A DNA stretch of 6,158 bases from assembly GCA_002482965.1 (NCBI GenBank), contig DLGZ01000037.1, forward strand, positions 1 through 6,158. The letters run 5' to 3'. Positions within the stretch are counted from its first letter, which is position 1. Each line of letters opens with the position of its first letter. The notes under the pieces were generated by a model that saw only the letters and a program-made list of their open reading frames with translations, had not been told where the DNA came from and searched no databases. The position numbers were made by a program, and so were the translations under genes. This DNA is from Verrucomicrobiaceae bacterium UBA7681. GTDB lineage: Bacteria > Verrucomicrobiota > Verrucomicrobiia > Verrucomicrobiales > Verrucomicrobiaceae. Shown here piece by piece: positions 1-6,135 of this stretch.

Positions 1-123
1 AGCTACCGCTTTCGAGCGTCTCCTGGCTGTCGAGAAGGTGACCAGCCCGCGAGTGCCGCAGGGCGGGTTCTGGCGGGTATTTGATGGTATTCGCGCGCCG
101 TCCGGCCTGCGAAAGCGGTGGCT
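1..123. repeat. 14-bp inverted repeat, arms 1-14 and 110-123
   Basis: AGCTACCGCTTTCG at 1-14 is the reverse complement of CGAAAGCGGTGGCT at 110-123 except for one base (13 of 14). The left arm begins at the window edge, so the repeat may extend further left. The right arm overlaps the REP-like hairpin at 109-150, so the left arm may belong to a second copy of the same repeat family in opposite orientation. Confidence 0.5.
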
Positions 124-150
124 GCGTTCGTTCCTCACTTCGCAACCGCA
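109..150. repeat. REP-like hairpin
   Basis: GCGGT (115-119) plus TGCG (123-126) can pair with CGCA (141-144) plus ACCGC (145-149), giving nine base pairs interrupted by a 3-nt bulge and closed by a 14-nt loop. It lies between genes and has the compact GC-rich stem expected of a repetitive extragenic palindrome. Copy number in the genome cannot be judged from one window. Confidence 0.4.
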
Positions 151-236
151 CTCCATATAAGACCTGCGCGCAATCCATGTTCATTCCACCACTCCAGGCT
201 TTCTCCACCCGCCTTGTGCTTGCGACACGCCATGAC

Positions 237-277
237 CGAGTTCGAGTTCGAGTTCGAGTTCGAGTTCGAGTTCGAGT
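237..277. repeat. Hexanucleotide microsatellite, (CGAGTT)n
   Basis: Nearly seven perfect tandem copies of CGAGTT (41 bases). The period is six, so any frame crossing it stays open and encodes an alternating dipeptide: Val-Arg on the plus strand, Glu-Leu on the minus strand in the open frames. This explains the spurious reading frames here. Perfect short tandem repeats are prone to slipped-strand changes in copy number. Confidence 0.9.
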
Positions 278-305
278 AGGAGGACGAGGACGAGGACGAG
301 GACGA
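278..305. repeat. Second hexanucleotide microsatellite, (AGGACG)n
   Basis: A leading AGG at 278-280, four perfect copies of AGGACG (281-304) and one further base abut the CGAGTT array directly. Read as CGAGGA, the unit shares the CGAG core with its neighbour and differs in the last two bases. The two arrays may therefore have arisen from one ancestral array by mutation and re-expansion. Confidence 0.85.
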
Positions 306-336
306 TTCCCAGAAACTCCGCCTCCCCGCCTGGGAA
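306..336. repeat. Short palindrome TTCCCAG / CTGGGAA
   Basis: A perfect 7-bp inverted repeat (306-312 and 330-336) is separated by 17 pyrimidine-rich bases. It lies about 110 bases before the first gene and could be a protein-binding site or a weak hairpin. No T-tract follows, so it is not a standard terminator. Seven base pairs can arise by chance. Confidence 0.3.
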
Positions 337-432
337 CCACATCATACCACACACTGATCTCTGCTGGTCCACAGGTCGACCTCATTCACTTTCCTGCAAC
401 TTTCGCTTTACTCCTGAAAAAACGACCCAATC

Positions 433-438
433 TAAATT
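433..438 (+). promoter_or_regulatory. Possible -10 element, close to a leaderless start
   Basis: TAAATT lies in the only AT-rich patch before the ATG at 445 and is a moderate match to a sigma-70 type -10 box. A start point about seven bases downstream would fall at or next to the ATG, which fits the lack of any Shine-Dalgarno sequence there and suggests a leaderless mRNA. A TTTACT at 407-412 is spaced too far away (20 nt) to be a good -35, so the call is weak. Confidence 0.25.
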
Positions 439-444
439 ATCGGC

Positions 445-918
445 ATGAATCATTCATCACCGATACCCCAAGCATCCGCTTCCAGCCTTCCGGCCGGGAA
501 GATCACCCGCAAGCAACTCGCCGCCTACTGCGGCATATGCGTGCGCACCATTGACGAACTCACCCGCACGGGCGTGCTGGGGCATTACCGGATCGGCAAG
601 TCCGTCCGCTATGACCTCGCGGAGGTGGAGGCCACGCTGCGGCAGCGCTTTCATGTGCAGCCCACGGCACAGGCGCATGGAAATGCGGGCGCGAGTTTCA
701 GCCAAGGAGGCGTGGAGGCGCTCGACGGCGGCTTGAGGACAAGCCTCCCTACCTCCAGCCGTGCCAGCTCCCGCCCAGCGCAAGGTAGGGCGGGCTGTCC
801 CCAGCCCGCCGCGTCGAAGCCCCTGACTCACGCGGGAGAAGCCAGCCTTCTTGAGACCCCGCAGACAGCGGCTTCCTCGGCTGCTGCGGCTTCGCACATC
901 ACCCAACCCCACGCCTGA
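445..918 (+). CDS. Helix-turn-helix excisionase/AlpA-like DNA-binding protein
   Basis: A 157-residue protein. Residues 18-65 or so read as a MerR/excisionase-type (HTH_17) winged helix: KITRKQLAAYCGICVRTIDE is the helix-turn-helix, and GHYRIGKSVRYDLAEVEATL is the usual wing and closing helix. Proteins of this type bind DNA as excisionases or regulators in mobile elements, and that role is inferred here. The ATG at 445 is the only Met start before the domain; it has no Shine-Dalgarno sequence. The next gene starts six bases after the stop, so the two probably form an operon. The C-terminal half (from about residue 70) is low-complexity, rich in Ala, Ser, Pro and Gly, and contains two REP-like hairpins in its DNA. 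It is probably disordered and may be an acquired tail, since HTH_17 proteins are often only 60-100 residues. Confidence 0.8.
   Translation: MNHSSPIPQASASSLPAGKITRKQLAAYCGICVRTIDELTRTGVLGHYRIGKSVRYDLAEVEATLRQRFHVQPTAQAHGNAGASFSQGGVEALDGGLRTSLPTSSRASSRPAQGRAGCPQPAASKPLTHAGEASLLETPQTAASSAAAASHITQPHA
727..754 (-). repeat. REP-like hairpin A, inside the HTH gene
   Basis: Read on the minus strand it is AGGTAGGG followed by a stem with GGCTTG / CAAGCC around a TCCT loop. It matches hairpin B at 22 of 28 positions, and the changes within the stem are paired, so the fold is kept: GGCTTG/CAAGCC here against GGGCTG/CAGCCC there. The stem can be extended to nine positions with one mismatch. Confidence 0.6.
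783..810 (+). repeat. REP-like hairpin B, inside the HTH gene
   Basis: AGGTAGGG leads into a perfect 9-bp stem (789-797 with 802-810) around a TCCC loop. It is the inverted partner of hairpin A, 28 bases away, so the pair resembles a bacterial interspersed mosaic element (two REPs head to head). It is unusual in lying within an open coding frame. Confidence 0.6.
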
Positions 919-924
919 ACCGCC

Positions 925-2916
925 ATGCATGCACCTGCTGAAATGACGGGAGCCATGGCGGCTGCGCTGGACTCCGAGGAGCAGCTCCTCGCCGTGCTGC
1001 TGGAGGGCAATGAGGAGTGGCTGCCTGCGCTGCGGCGCATCCTGCCGCATGCGGACGCGTTTGTGGACCCGGAGCGGCGCTGCCTGTGGGATACCCTGCT
1101 GGAAATGTACGACCGTGGGGAAACCATCAGCGCGGACAGCGTGGCCGTGCGCCTGCGCCGCATGGGCGGGCCGATGATGGAGGGCGTGCGCTCCGCCATG
1201 GTGCTGCTGCTCGGCAGGCACGCCATCTTCAGGCTGGAAATGGCGGAGTGGCATGCGCAGCAGATCGCCTACGCGTATGAGCGCCGCCTCATTGCCAGCG
1301 TGGCGGAGATGGCCGGGCAGGCGGACATCGGGCCGCAGGAGATGACGGCGGCACTGCGCGAGAAGTTGAAGAAGATGGAGCGCATCGCCTACTCAACGGG
1401 AGAAGATGCCCCACGCCCGCTGCCACTGGGCGCGGCGCTGCTGCCCGTGCTGCCCTTTGACACCGCATGGCTGCCCGCCCCCTTCGCGGGCTGGATCAGC
1501 GACATCGCGGAGCGCATGCAGTGCCCGCCGGAATTCCCCGCCGTGGCCGCCATGGCCGCGCTCTCCAGCGTGGCGGGTAGGCGCTTCTGCATCCAGCCCA
1601 AGACGCAGGACGAAGGCTACACCGAGTTCCCCCATCTGTGGGCCATGCTCATCGGCAGCCCATCGCTGATGAAAAGCCCCGCCATGCAGGCCGCCATGCG
1701 CCCGCTGCGCGAGCTGGAACGCATCGCCTGCAAGGAGTACGACTGCCAGGAAATGGAGCGCCAGACGGCGGAGATCGCCGCGCGGATCAAACGTAGCGCG
1801 CTGGAGTCCGAAGCACGCAAGGCCGCGAAGAAAGGCGACCCCTTTGACTACGCGCAGCTCATCGGCCCCGCAGAGGGAGAGACCACGCCGCTGCGCCGCT
1901 TCATCGTCAATGACGCCAGCATCGAGGCCCTGGGCGAAGTGCTGCGGGACAATCCCACCGGCACACTGCTCTACCAGGATGAACTCGCGGGCCTGCTCGC
2001 TCTCTTGGAAAAAGATGGCAACCAGTCTCTGCGCGCCTTTTTGCTGCAGGCCTGGAGCGGCAAAGAAGGCTTCACCTTTGACCGCATCGGTCGTGGCCGG
2101 CGGCACATTGAATCCTGCGCCGTGAGCCTTCTCGGCAGCATCCAGCCCGGTGTCATCGCCACGCATGTGCGTGCCGCCAATGGCCACACTGCAGGGGCCG
2201 ATGGCTTCCTGCAGCGCTTCTCGCTCATGGTGTGGCCGGACGTCAGCAAGCACTGGGAAGACATCGACCGCCCGCTGGACGCCGAGGCCGAGTGGGACGC
2301 CACCGATGTGTTTCACGCCTTTGAAAACATCACCACCGCGCAGCTCACGCAAAAAGGCGTGAAGCCCGGTCGCGATGGCATCCCCACCTACCGCTTTGCA
2401 CCCGATGCGCAGGAGCTCTTCGGCACCTGGCGGCACGACCTTGAGCACCGCCTGCGCAGCGGCACGCTCGCCCCCGCCATGGAGGCGCACCTCGGCAAGT
2501 ACCGCAAGCTCGTGCCCGCGCTCGCCCTGCTCATCCACGTGGCGGAAGTACCCAGCGGAGACGTCAGCCTCACCGCCCTGCAGCGCGCCCTCTCCTGGTC
2601 CCGCTACCTGGAATCCCACGCCGCCCGCGTCTTCGCCTCCGGCGCCGTCGCCGAAAGCACCGCCGTGCACACCCTGCTCAAGAAGCTGTGCGATGGCAGT
2701 GCGGGGCTGCCGAGTGAGTTTAAGGCGCGGGACGTGAGGCGCAAAGGATGGGCAGGACTGGCACGCCCTGAAGACGCCGAGTCCGCCTGCGAACTGCTGG
2801 CCGAGTACCGCTGGCTCATCGCCACCGTGCAGCCTTCCAGTTCTTTCGGCGGTCGTCCTACCACGATCTACCATCTCAATCCCCAAGCCCGAAATGCCCT
2901 GCCAACCACTGGATGA
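925..2916 (+). CDS. DnaB-N/DUF3987 replication ATPase (helicase/primase-like)
   Basis: A 663-residue protein. Residues about 15-75 match a DnaB N-terminal domain (SEEQLLAVLLEG, then FVDPERRCLWDTLLEMYDRG and ISADSVAVRLRRMG), followed by a helical linker to about 155. From about 165 it reads as DUF3987, a P-loop helicase-like family common in phage and element replication modules. Signs are a P-loop variant GSPSLMKSP (244-252, Lys250), a Walker B-like YQDE (350-353), SLLGSIQP (401-408) and DGFLQRF (426-432), where Arg431 may act like an arginine finger. The end, with GRPTTIYHLNP (643-653), looks like a winged-helix DNA-binding tail. The P-loop lacks the usual Gly before Lys, which I recall as normal in this family. 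Start: ATG 925; Met7 and Met11 are alternatives, as no clear Shine-Dalgarno is present. Likely co-transcribed with the HTH gene; unwinding or primase loading is inferred. Confidence 0.88.
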   Translation: MHAPAEMTGAMAAALDSEEQLLAVLLEGNEEWLPALRRILPHADAFVDPERRCLWDTLLEMYDRGETISADSVAVRLRRMGGPMMEGVRSAMVLLLGRHAIFRLEMAEWHAQQIAYAYERRLIASVAEMAGQADIGPQEMTAALREKLKKMERIAYSTGEDAPRPLPLGAALLPVLPFDTAWLPAPFAGWISDIAERMQCPPEFPAVAAMAALSSVAGRRFCIQPKTQDEGYTEFPHLWAMLIGSPSLMKSPAMQAAMRPLRELERIACKEYDCQEMERQTAEIAARIKRSALESEARKAAKKGDPFDYAQLIGPAEGETTPLRRFIVNDASIEALGEVLRDNPTGTLLYQDELAGLLALLEKDGNQSLRAFLLQAWSGKEGFTFDRIGRGRRHIESCAVSLLGSIQPGVIATHVRAANGHTAGADGFLQRFSLMVWPDVSKHWEDIDRPLDAEAEWDATDVFHAFENITTAQLTQKGVKPGRDGIPTYRFAPDAQELFGTWRHDLEHRLRSGTLAPAMEAHLGKYRKLVPALALLIHVAEVPSGDVSLTALQRALSWSRYLESHAARVFASGAVAESTAVHTLLKKLCDGSAGLPSEFKARDVRRKGWAGLARPEDAESACELLAEYRWLIATVQPSSSFGGRPTTIYHLNPQARNALPTTG

Positions 2917-2983
2917 ACTGCCGAAACTGCCAAAACCCAGTTCTGGCGGTTTCGGCGGTTTTGGCAGTGATTTTTAAAAGGGG
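2915..2983 (+). repeat. Cargo-flanking hairpin repeat, left copy (R1)
   Basis: This 69-bp sequence is repeated in inverted orientation at 5392-5460, with 59 of 69 positions identical and no gaps. It overlaps the last two bases of the DUF3987 stop codon. It is built from 9-nt units (ACTGCCGAA, ACTGCCAAA, then GGCGGTTTC, GGCGGTTTT) arranged as a palindrome, and ends on the cargo side with a TTTTAAAA-GGGG block. Together the two copies bracket the AT-rich gene between them. Confidence 0.85.
2917..2975 (+). terminator. Rho-independent terminator after the DUF3987 gene
   Basis: The stem begins directly after the stop codon: 2917-2937 pairs with 2948-2968, with 18 Watson-Crick pairs, two G-U pairs and one mismatch over 21 positions and a 10-nt loop. 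It is followed by GA and five Ts (2971-2975). This should end the HTH/DUF3987 transcript and shield the cargo gene from read-through. It is part of repeat R1, so termination may not be its only role. Confidence 0.75.
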
Positions 2984-3095
2984 CATATTTCGACTAGGCG
3001 GAAGCACGACGTTGTAAGAGATCCCAGCGACAAATACCGCCTCTTCCCATTGGTAATTACTTGCGCATTTGCCTGGAATGACGCGGAATGATCAA

Positions 3096-5363
3096 ATGAG
3101 TGAAGAAAAGCAAATCAGTCAAGTTGCCGATCATGTCAGACCTGATTGGGTGGCCATTGCCAATGGTGCTGAAGTGAAAGTGAGACAAGCAATTGAGCAA
3201 TTAAGCGATCTGCTGACAACCAAGAACCGATTCGATCTCTTGGGCAGAGTTGCAACATACATACTGTTACCTCCCGGTGGCACAACTAGCGCAGAAGAGC
3301 ATGCTCAGCAAAGCGAAGTCAATTTAGAATATTTGTGCAGCATCGCCACTGCTTTGCCGATTTCATTTTCCCTCACACCTCCATCAGCCGATGATGTTCA
3401 AAACACAATCGATCTTCTTGCAACTATCTGCCTCCATTCATCTGTGTACTACACTACATGTAATAAATCATCAAAGCAAGAGGGTGAGGAACTGTCGGAG
3501 ATGTCAATATCATTTCAGATGCAGAAGCTTCATGTTCGGGGTGATGGTTATTGTCACCATCTAAAACAGACTTGGCATGACATACTGACGCCGCATGCAG
3601 AAATGTTCCAGGAGTCTACGGGGTTTGATTTTGTTGATTATATCAAACTCGTGGAACGTCTCGAGCGCGTTATCGAAGATCGAGTTAACCAAGAATCTGA
3701 TCTAAAAGTTGCTCCTTATCGAGAGATTTTCAGGCCTTGGCGTAACGAATTGAAGAGTGACAATGGTTTGAGTGACGAATTCAGAAAGTTTCTGAATGAT
3801 CAGAGCGATCAAATCGAATTTGCAAAAAGATCTTTCGATGAATTCGGCTCTCCAGAATCCTTCTTGGTCGATGCTGAAAGCAATGCGGAAAAACGCATTT
3901 TGGCAGCTCATAGTTGCAGCTTTGGTGATAATGAAAAATTTTCAGGGGAAAATGTGCAATTCAGATTCTGGCCTCTTAATGAGACACTGACAGATAGAAA
4001 TCCGTTTATTCGGCATCAAGACAAGTACTATGCTTTCAATCTTGCCAAGATTGGGAGGAATACATATGATTTTTTATCAAACGCTCTTCGAGACACGAAT
4101 CCTAAATATTGGCAGACTAATTTTCTGCCTGCGCGAGATCGGTATTTGGAAGAAGAAACAGCTCGTTTGTTTCAAAAAGCTCTTCCAGAGGCTCGTGTCA
4201 TAACCTCTGCTTTCTACCCCATTAAAACAGGTGGCAAAGCCGAGGCTGATATTGTTGTTACTATAGGGGATGTTCTCCTTGTGGTGGAGTGTAAGGCCGG
4301 GGCCATTACGCCTGTTGCCAAACGAGGGGAGCAAATGAGAGTGAAATCGGACGTAGAAAAAACCGTCGCTAAGGGTTTAAATCAAGCAAAGAGACTGGTG
4401 GCTGAGCTTGCAGACAGGGGCGAGATGACCATCAAAGGCAAAAACTCACAAAAGATCATTCTTAAGTCCGAAGACTTTCAATGGGCATTTCGGGTTAATG
4501 TCACTTTAGATCTTGTTAACAGCGTTGCTTCCAATATCTGGAGCTTGTCGGATATTGGACTTATGGATAGCACAGAACGCTGCTGGTCGGTTTCGCTAAA
4601 TGATTTGAGAGTGATTGTGGACATATTAGACAGGTCCGCAGTTTTTTTGCATTATCTGATTCGTCGGTGTGATACGAATCTGCTCAGAACGATAGAGGCA
4701 TCAGATGAATTGGATTACATGATGTACTACGTAATTCAAGGTTTGTTCTTCCGGGGAAGAAACACACCGAAAGAAAACGAACACGTGCAAATCGGTACTT
4801 ATACCGACGATTTGGATCGATATTATCGACGTGTGCAGGGACTGACGGATCGAGGATCAAAGCCCCGTATTGCACTTGGCACTCATACAGAACGCTTCCT
4901 GGATCTTTTGGAGAAATGGCAACCAAAAGGCTGGATGACAGCCTCTCTTCAGTTCATGGAGTTTGATCGACCAGACCGTGAAGAATTGCTCGGAAAAATT
5001 CATTGGCAGTTCAAGAGAATCAGAGAACGTCGCTCTCAGTTTGGATTCTCTGTAATCGGCTGTTCAGAAACTAAAACGGCGATTGCATTGGTGTGTGCTC
5101 AAAATCCCGAAGTATCTAAAGATGTCGTGAGAGCCAAATGCATCAGCCGCTGTAAAGATTATGGATTTGATAGCATGGTTGTTATTCTTGTTGGCATGCC
5201 AGTATCAGCGAAGGCACCAATCATTCTGTGCGTCACTCCGAATGATTCAGCCCCTGATCATGCCAAACGCCTCTTAGCAATGTTGCGGTTCGATGTGACT
5301 GAACATCAATCCAAAGAATCCAAACCTGGAATATTCGACGGTATACGTCAGGACGAAGATTAG
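3096..5363 (+). CDS. Large protein with PD-(D/E)XK (NERD-like) nuclease signature, putative cargo/defence
   Basis: A 755-residue protein that I cannot assign to a named family. The centre shows a restriction-nuclease core: a helix with Glu352-354 (EEETARLFQ), then a strand with EADIVV (Asp385) and a strand with LLVVECKAG (Glu398, Lys400), followed by a long basic helix. D...ExK is the catalytic pattern of PD-(D/E)XK and NERD nucleases. The N-terminal 300 and C-terminal 300 residues show no motif I know, and no signal peptide or membrane segment is obvious. ATG 3096 (MSEEKQ...) has a weak GGA eight bases upstream; TTG 3069 and ATG 3078 are in-frame alternatives. It is much AT-richer than its neighbours (a sampled 60-base line has 26 G+C, against 45 in the DUF3987 gene), pointing to separate acquisition. 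No clear promoter is visible in 2984-3095. Lying alone between inverted hairpin repeats, it may be a single-gene defence or competition cargo (inference). Confidence 0.7.
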   Translation: MSEEKQISQVADHVRPDWVAIANGAEVKVRQAIEQLSDLLTTKNRFDLLGRVATYILLPPGGTTSAEEHAQQSEVNLEYLCSIATALPISFSLTPPSADDVQNTIDLLATICLHSSVYYTTCNKSSKQEGEELSEMSISFQMQKLHVRGDGYCHHLKQTWHDILTPHAEMFQESTGFDFVDYIKLVERLERVIEDRVNQESDLKVAPYREIFRPWRNELKSDNGLSDEFRKFLNDQSDQIEFAKRSFDEFGSPESFLVDAESNAEKRILAAHSCSFGDNEKFSGENVQFRFWPLNETLTDRNPFIRHQDKYYAFNLAKIGRNTYDFLSNALRDTNPKYWQTNFLPARDRYLEEETARLFQKALPEARVITSAFYPIKTGGKAEADIVVTIGDVLLVVECKAGAITPVAKRGEQMRVKSDVEKTVAKGLNQAKRLVAELADRGEMTIKGKNSQKIILKSEDFQWAFRVNVTLDLVNSVASNIWSLSDIGLMDSTERCWSVSLNDLRVIVDILDRSAVFLHYLIRRCDTNLLRTIEASDELDYMMYYVIQGLFFRGRNTPKENEHVQIGTYTDDLDRYYRRVQGLTDRGSKPRIALGTHTERFLDLLEKWQPKGWMTASLQFMEFDRPDREELLGKIHWQFKRIRERRSQFGFSVIGCSETKTAIALVCAQNPEVSKDVVRAKCISRCKDYGFDSMVVILVGMPVSAKAPIILCVTPNDSAPDHAKRLLAMLRFDVTEHQSKESKPGIFDGIRQDED

Positions 5364-5391
5364 CTTTTTGCCTCCCCGCGCAAAACACCTC

Positions 5392-5460
5392 CCCCTTTTT
5401 AAAAGCACCGCCAAAACCGCCGAAACTGCCGAATCTCGGTTTTGGCGGTTTTGGCAGTTC
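5392..5460 (-). repeat. Cargo-flanking hairpin repeat, right copy (R2)
   Basis: The inverted partner of the repeat at 2915-2983. Its own stem pairs 5407-5428 with 5437-5458 (22 positions, one mismatch, two G-U pairs, 8-nt loop). The T-rich side faces the cargo, so only a minus-strand transcript would see stem then TTTT. For the plus-strand cargo gene, which ends 28 bases before it, the stem is not followed by a T-tract. It is therefore a poor terminator for that gene, though the hairpin may protect the mRNA end. Confidence 0.85.
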
Positions 5461-5508
5461 AGGCAATGGCCGCGTGATGATGTTAAAACGGCACTTTTTG
5501 AAGCTGGC

Positions 5509-5513
5509 GGAGG
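5509..5513 (+). promoter_or_regulatory. Shine-Dalgarno GGAGG
   Basis: A strong GGAGG lies nine bases before the ATG at 5523. It decides the start over the TTG at 5514, which overlaps it by one base frame-wise, and over the ATG at 5550, which has no such site. Confidence 0.6.
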
Positions 5514-5522
5514 TTGAAACGG

Positions 5523-6135
5523 ATGCACTCCCATGCCACTCACTCGGGCATGGACACTTCGCTCAAAGAGTTTCTCATGGATCAGTCTCCCGGTTCCGAT
5601 CTGGATCGGGAACAGGTGGAGTTTCTGCTGGCGGAGGCCTGGTCGTCTTTGCGGGGTTCGCGCACGGGGGGGCATGCAGGCGCACAAGATCCGGGGACGT
5701 ACGGAGGACCTGGCGTGGAACCCGCCGCAGCTCACTTTCAAGATCGAGCGGCATGGCGGCACGGTGAACGGCTCGACCCGTGCGGAGATGCAGCACTGGT
5801 GTGTGGATGTGGCGGCTCACACGGCTGAAATCGTGTCCACCGGCAGGCGGCAGCTCCGTGCCATGGCGAAGCGGGTGAATGTTAAAGGACCGGCGGCGGA
5901 GATTGCGGAGGCCATCTTGAAAGGTCAGGAGTCAGCGTCGCTGAAGAGGTATCCGGATGGCCGGGTGAAGGTCTTGATCAGCGCGCTGATCCCGCATGGG
6001 GATGATTTCAAGCAGACGGTGGCGGGCCGGCGGAAGCGGTTCCGCGCCGCGCTTGAGGCCCTGATTCAGCCGCAGGGCTGGTCGGAGGTATCGACCAACA
6101 CCTATAGCGATTCGCAAAACTCATTTCCGAAATAG
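5523..6135 (+). CDS. Hypothetical protein, frameshifted at a G7 run
   Basis: The gene starts at ATG 5523 with a good GGAGG site and reads MHSHATHSGMDTSLKEFL, then about 48 residues in. At the seven Gs (5666-5672) the sensible frame moves by one base. Taking six Gs gives a continuous 203-residue protein ending at the TAG at 6133-6135. The part after the break is well-formed coding sequence, with LTFKIERHGGTVNGSTRAEM at about residues 70-89 and a basic stretch DDFKQTVAGRRKRFRAALEA near the end. I do not recognise the family. It has the GC-rich codon use of the DUF3987 gene, so it likely belongs to the element backbone. As sequenced, the first frame runs on to a stop at 5828. The break may be a sequencing error, a real mutation, phase variation or ribosomal frameshifting; restart at ATG 5674 is less likely, since no well-spaced ribosome site precedes it. 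Confidence 0.6.
5531..5553. repeat. Perfect 7-bp hairpin just inside the frameshifted gene
   Basis: CCATGCC (5531-5537) pairs with GGCATGG (5547-5553) around a 9-nt loop. It lies eight bases into the reading frame and buries the alternative in-frame ATG at 5550. It could tune translation or favour the 5523 start, but a 7-bp stem may be chance. Confidence 0.3.

Larger units (their letters stand above)
1..444. other. Upstream region rich in repeats, no convincing gene
   Basis: No reading frame here looks like a real protein. The frames that stay open through the middle do so only because hexanucleotide repeats lack stops, giving Val-Arg or Glu-Leu alternations. A frame open from the left edge to a TAA at 158-160 (about 52 codons, mostly G or C at third positions early on) could be the tail of an upstream gene, but its last third runs through a REP-like hairpin and I do not recognise the peptide. 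Otherwise the region holds an inverted repeat, two adjoining microsatellites, a short palindrome, and an AT-rich patch just before the first gene that may carry its promoter. Confidence 0.6.

Noticed and set aside
237..305. CRISPR-like array
   Set aside because: The units are six bases and contiguous, with no spacers.
81..554. Plus-strand frame of 157 codons across the microsatellites
   Set aside because: It is open mainly because six-base repeats contain no stops, and it gives a Val-Arg/Gly-Arg alternation. It also overlaps the well-supported HTH gene in another frame.
1393..2886. Long minus-strand open frame (497 codons)
   Set aside because: It is a shadow of the GC-rich DUF3987 gene. Its translation has no recognisable motif, while the plus frame shows a full domain series.
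3543..3561. Small hairpin GATGGT / ACCATC
   Set aside because: A 6-bp stem inside a long coding frame is expected by chance and nothing around it suggests a role.
2915..5460. Integron gene cassette with attC sites
   Set aside because: attC sites flanking a cassette would be in the same orientation, whereas these copies are inverted. No integron integrase is visible and the core-site triplets were not evident.
2907..5468. Classic transposon with target-site duplication
   Set aside because: The bases just outside the two repeats (CACTGGA on the left, GGCAATG on the right) do not match, and no transposase lies between the repeats.
5274..5762. Minus-strand frame of 162 codons across the right repeat
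   Set aside because: It overlaps the end of the nuclease-like gene and the start of the frameshifted gene, has no recognisable domain, and its middle is just the translated hairpin.
5474..5767. Plus-strand frame starting at ATG 5474
   Set aside because: It lacks a ribosome site and gives a biased low-complexity translation. The two other frames joined at the G run give a better protein with a good start signal.
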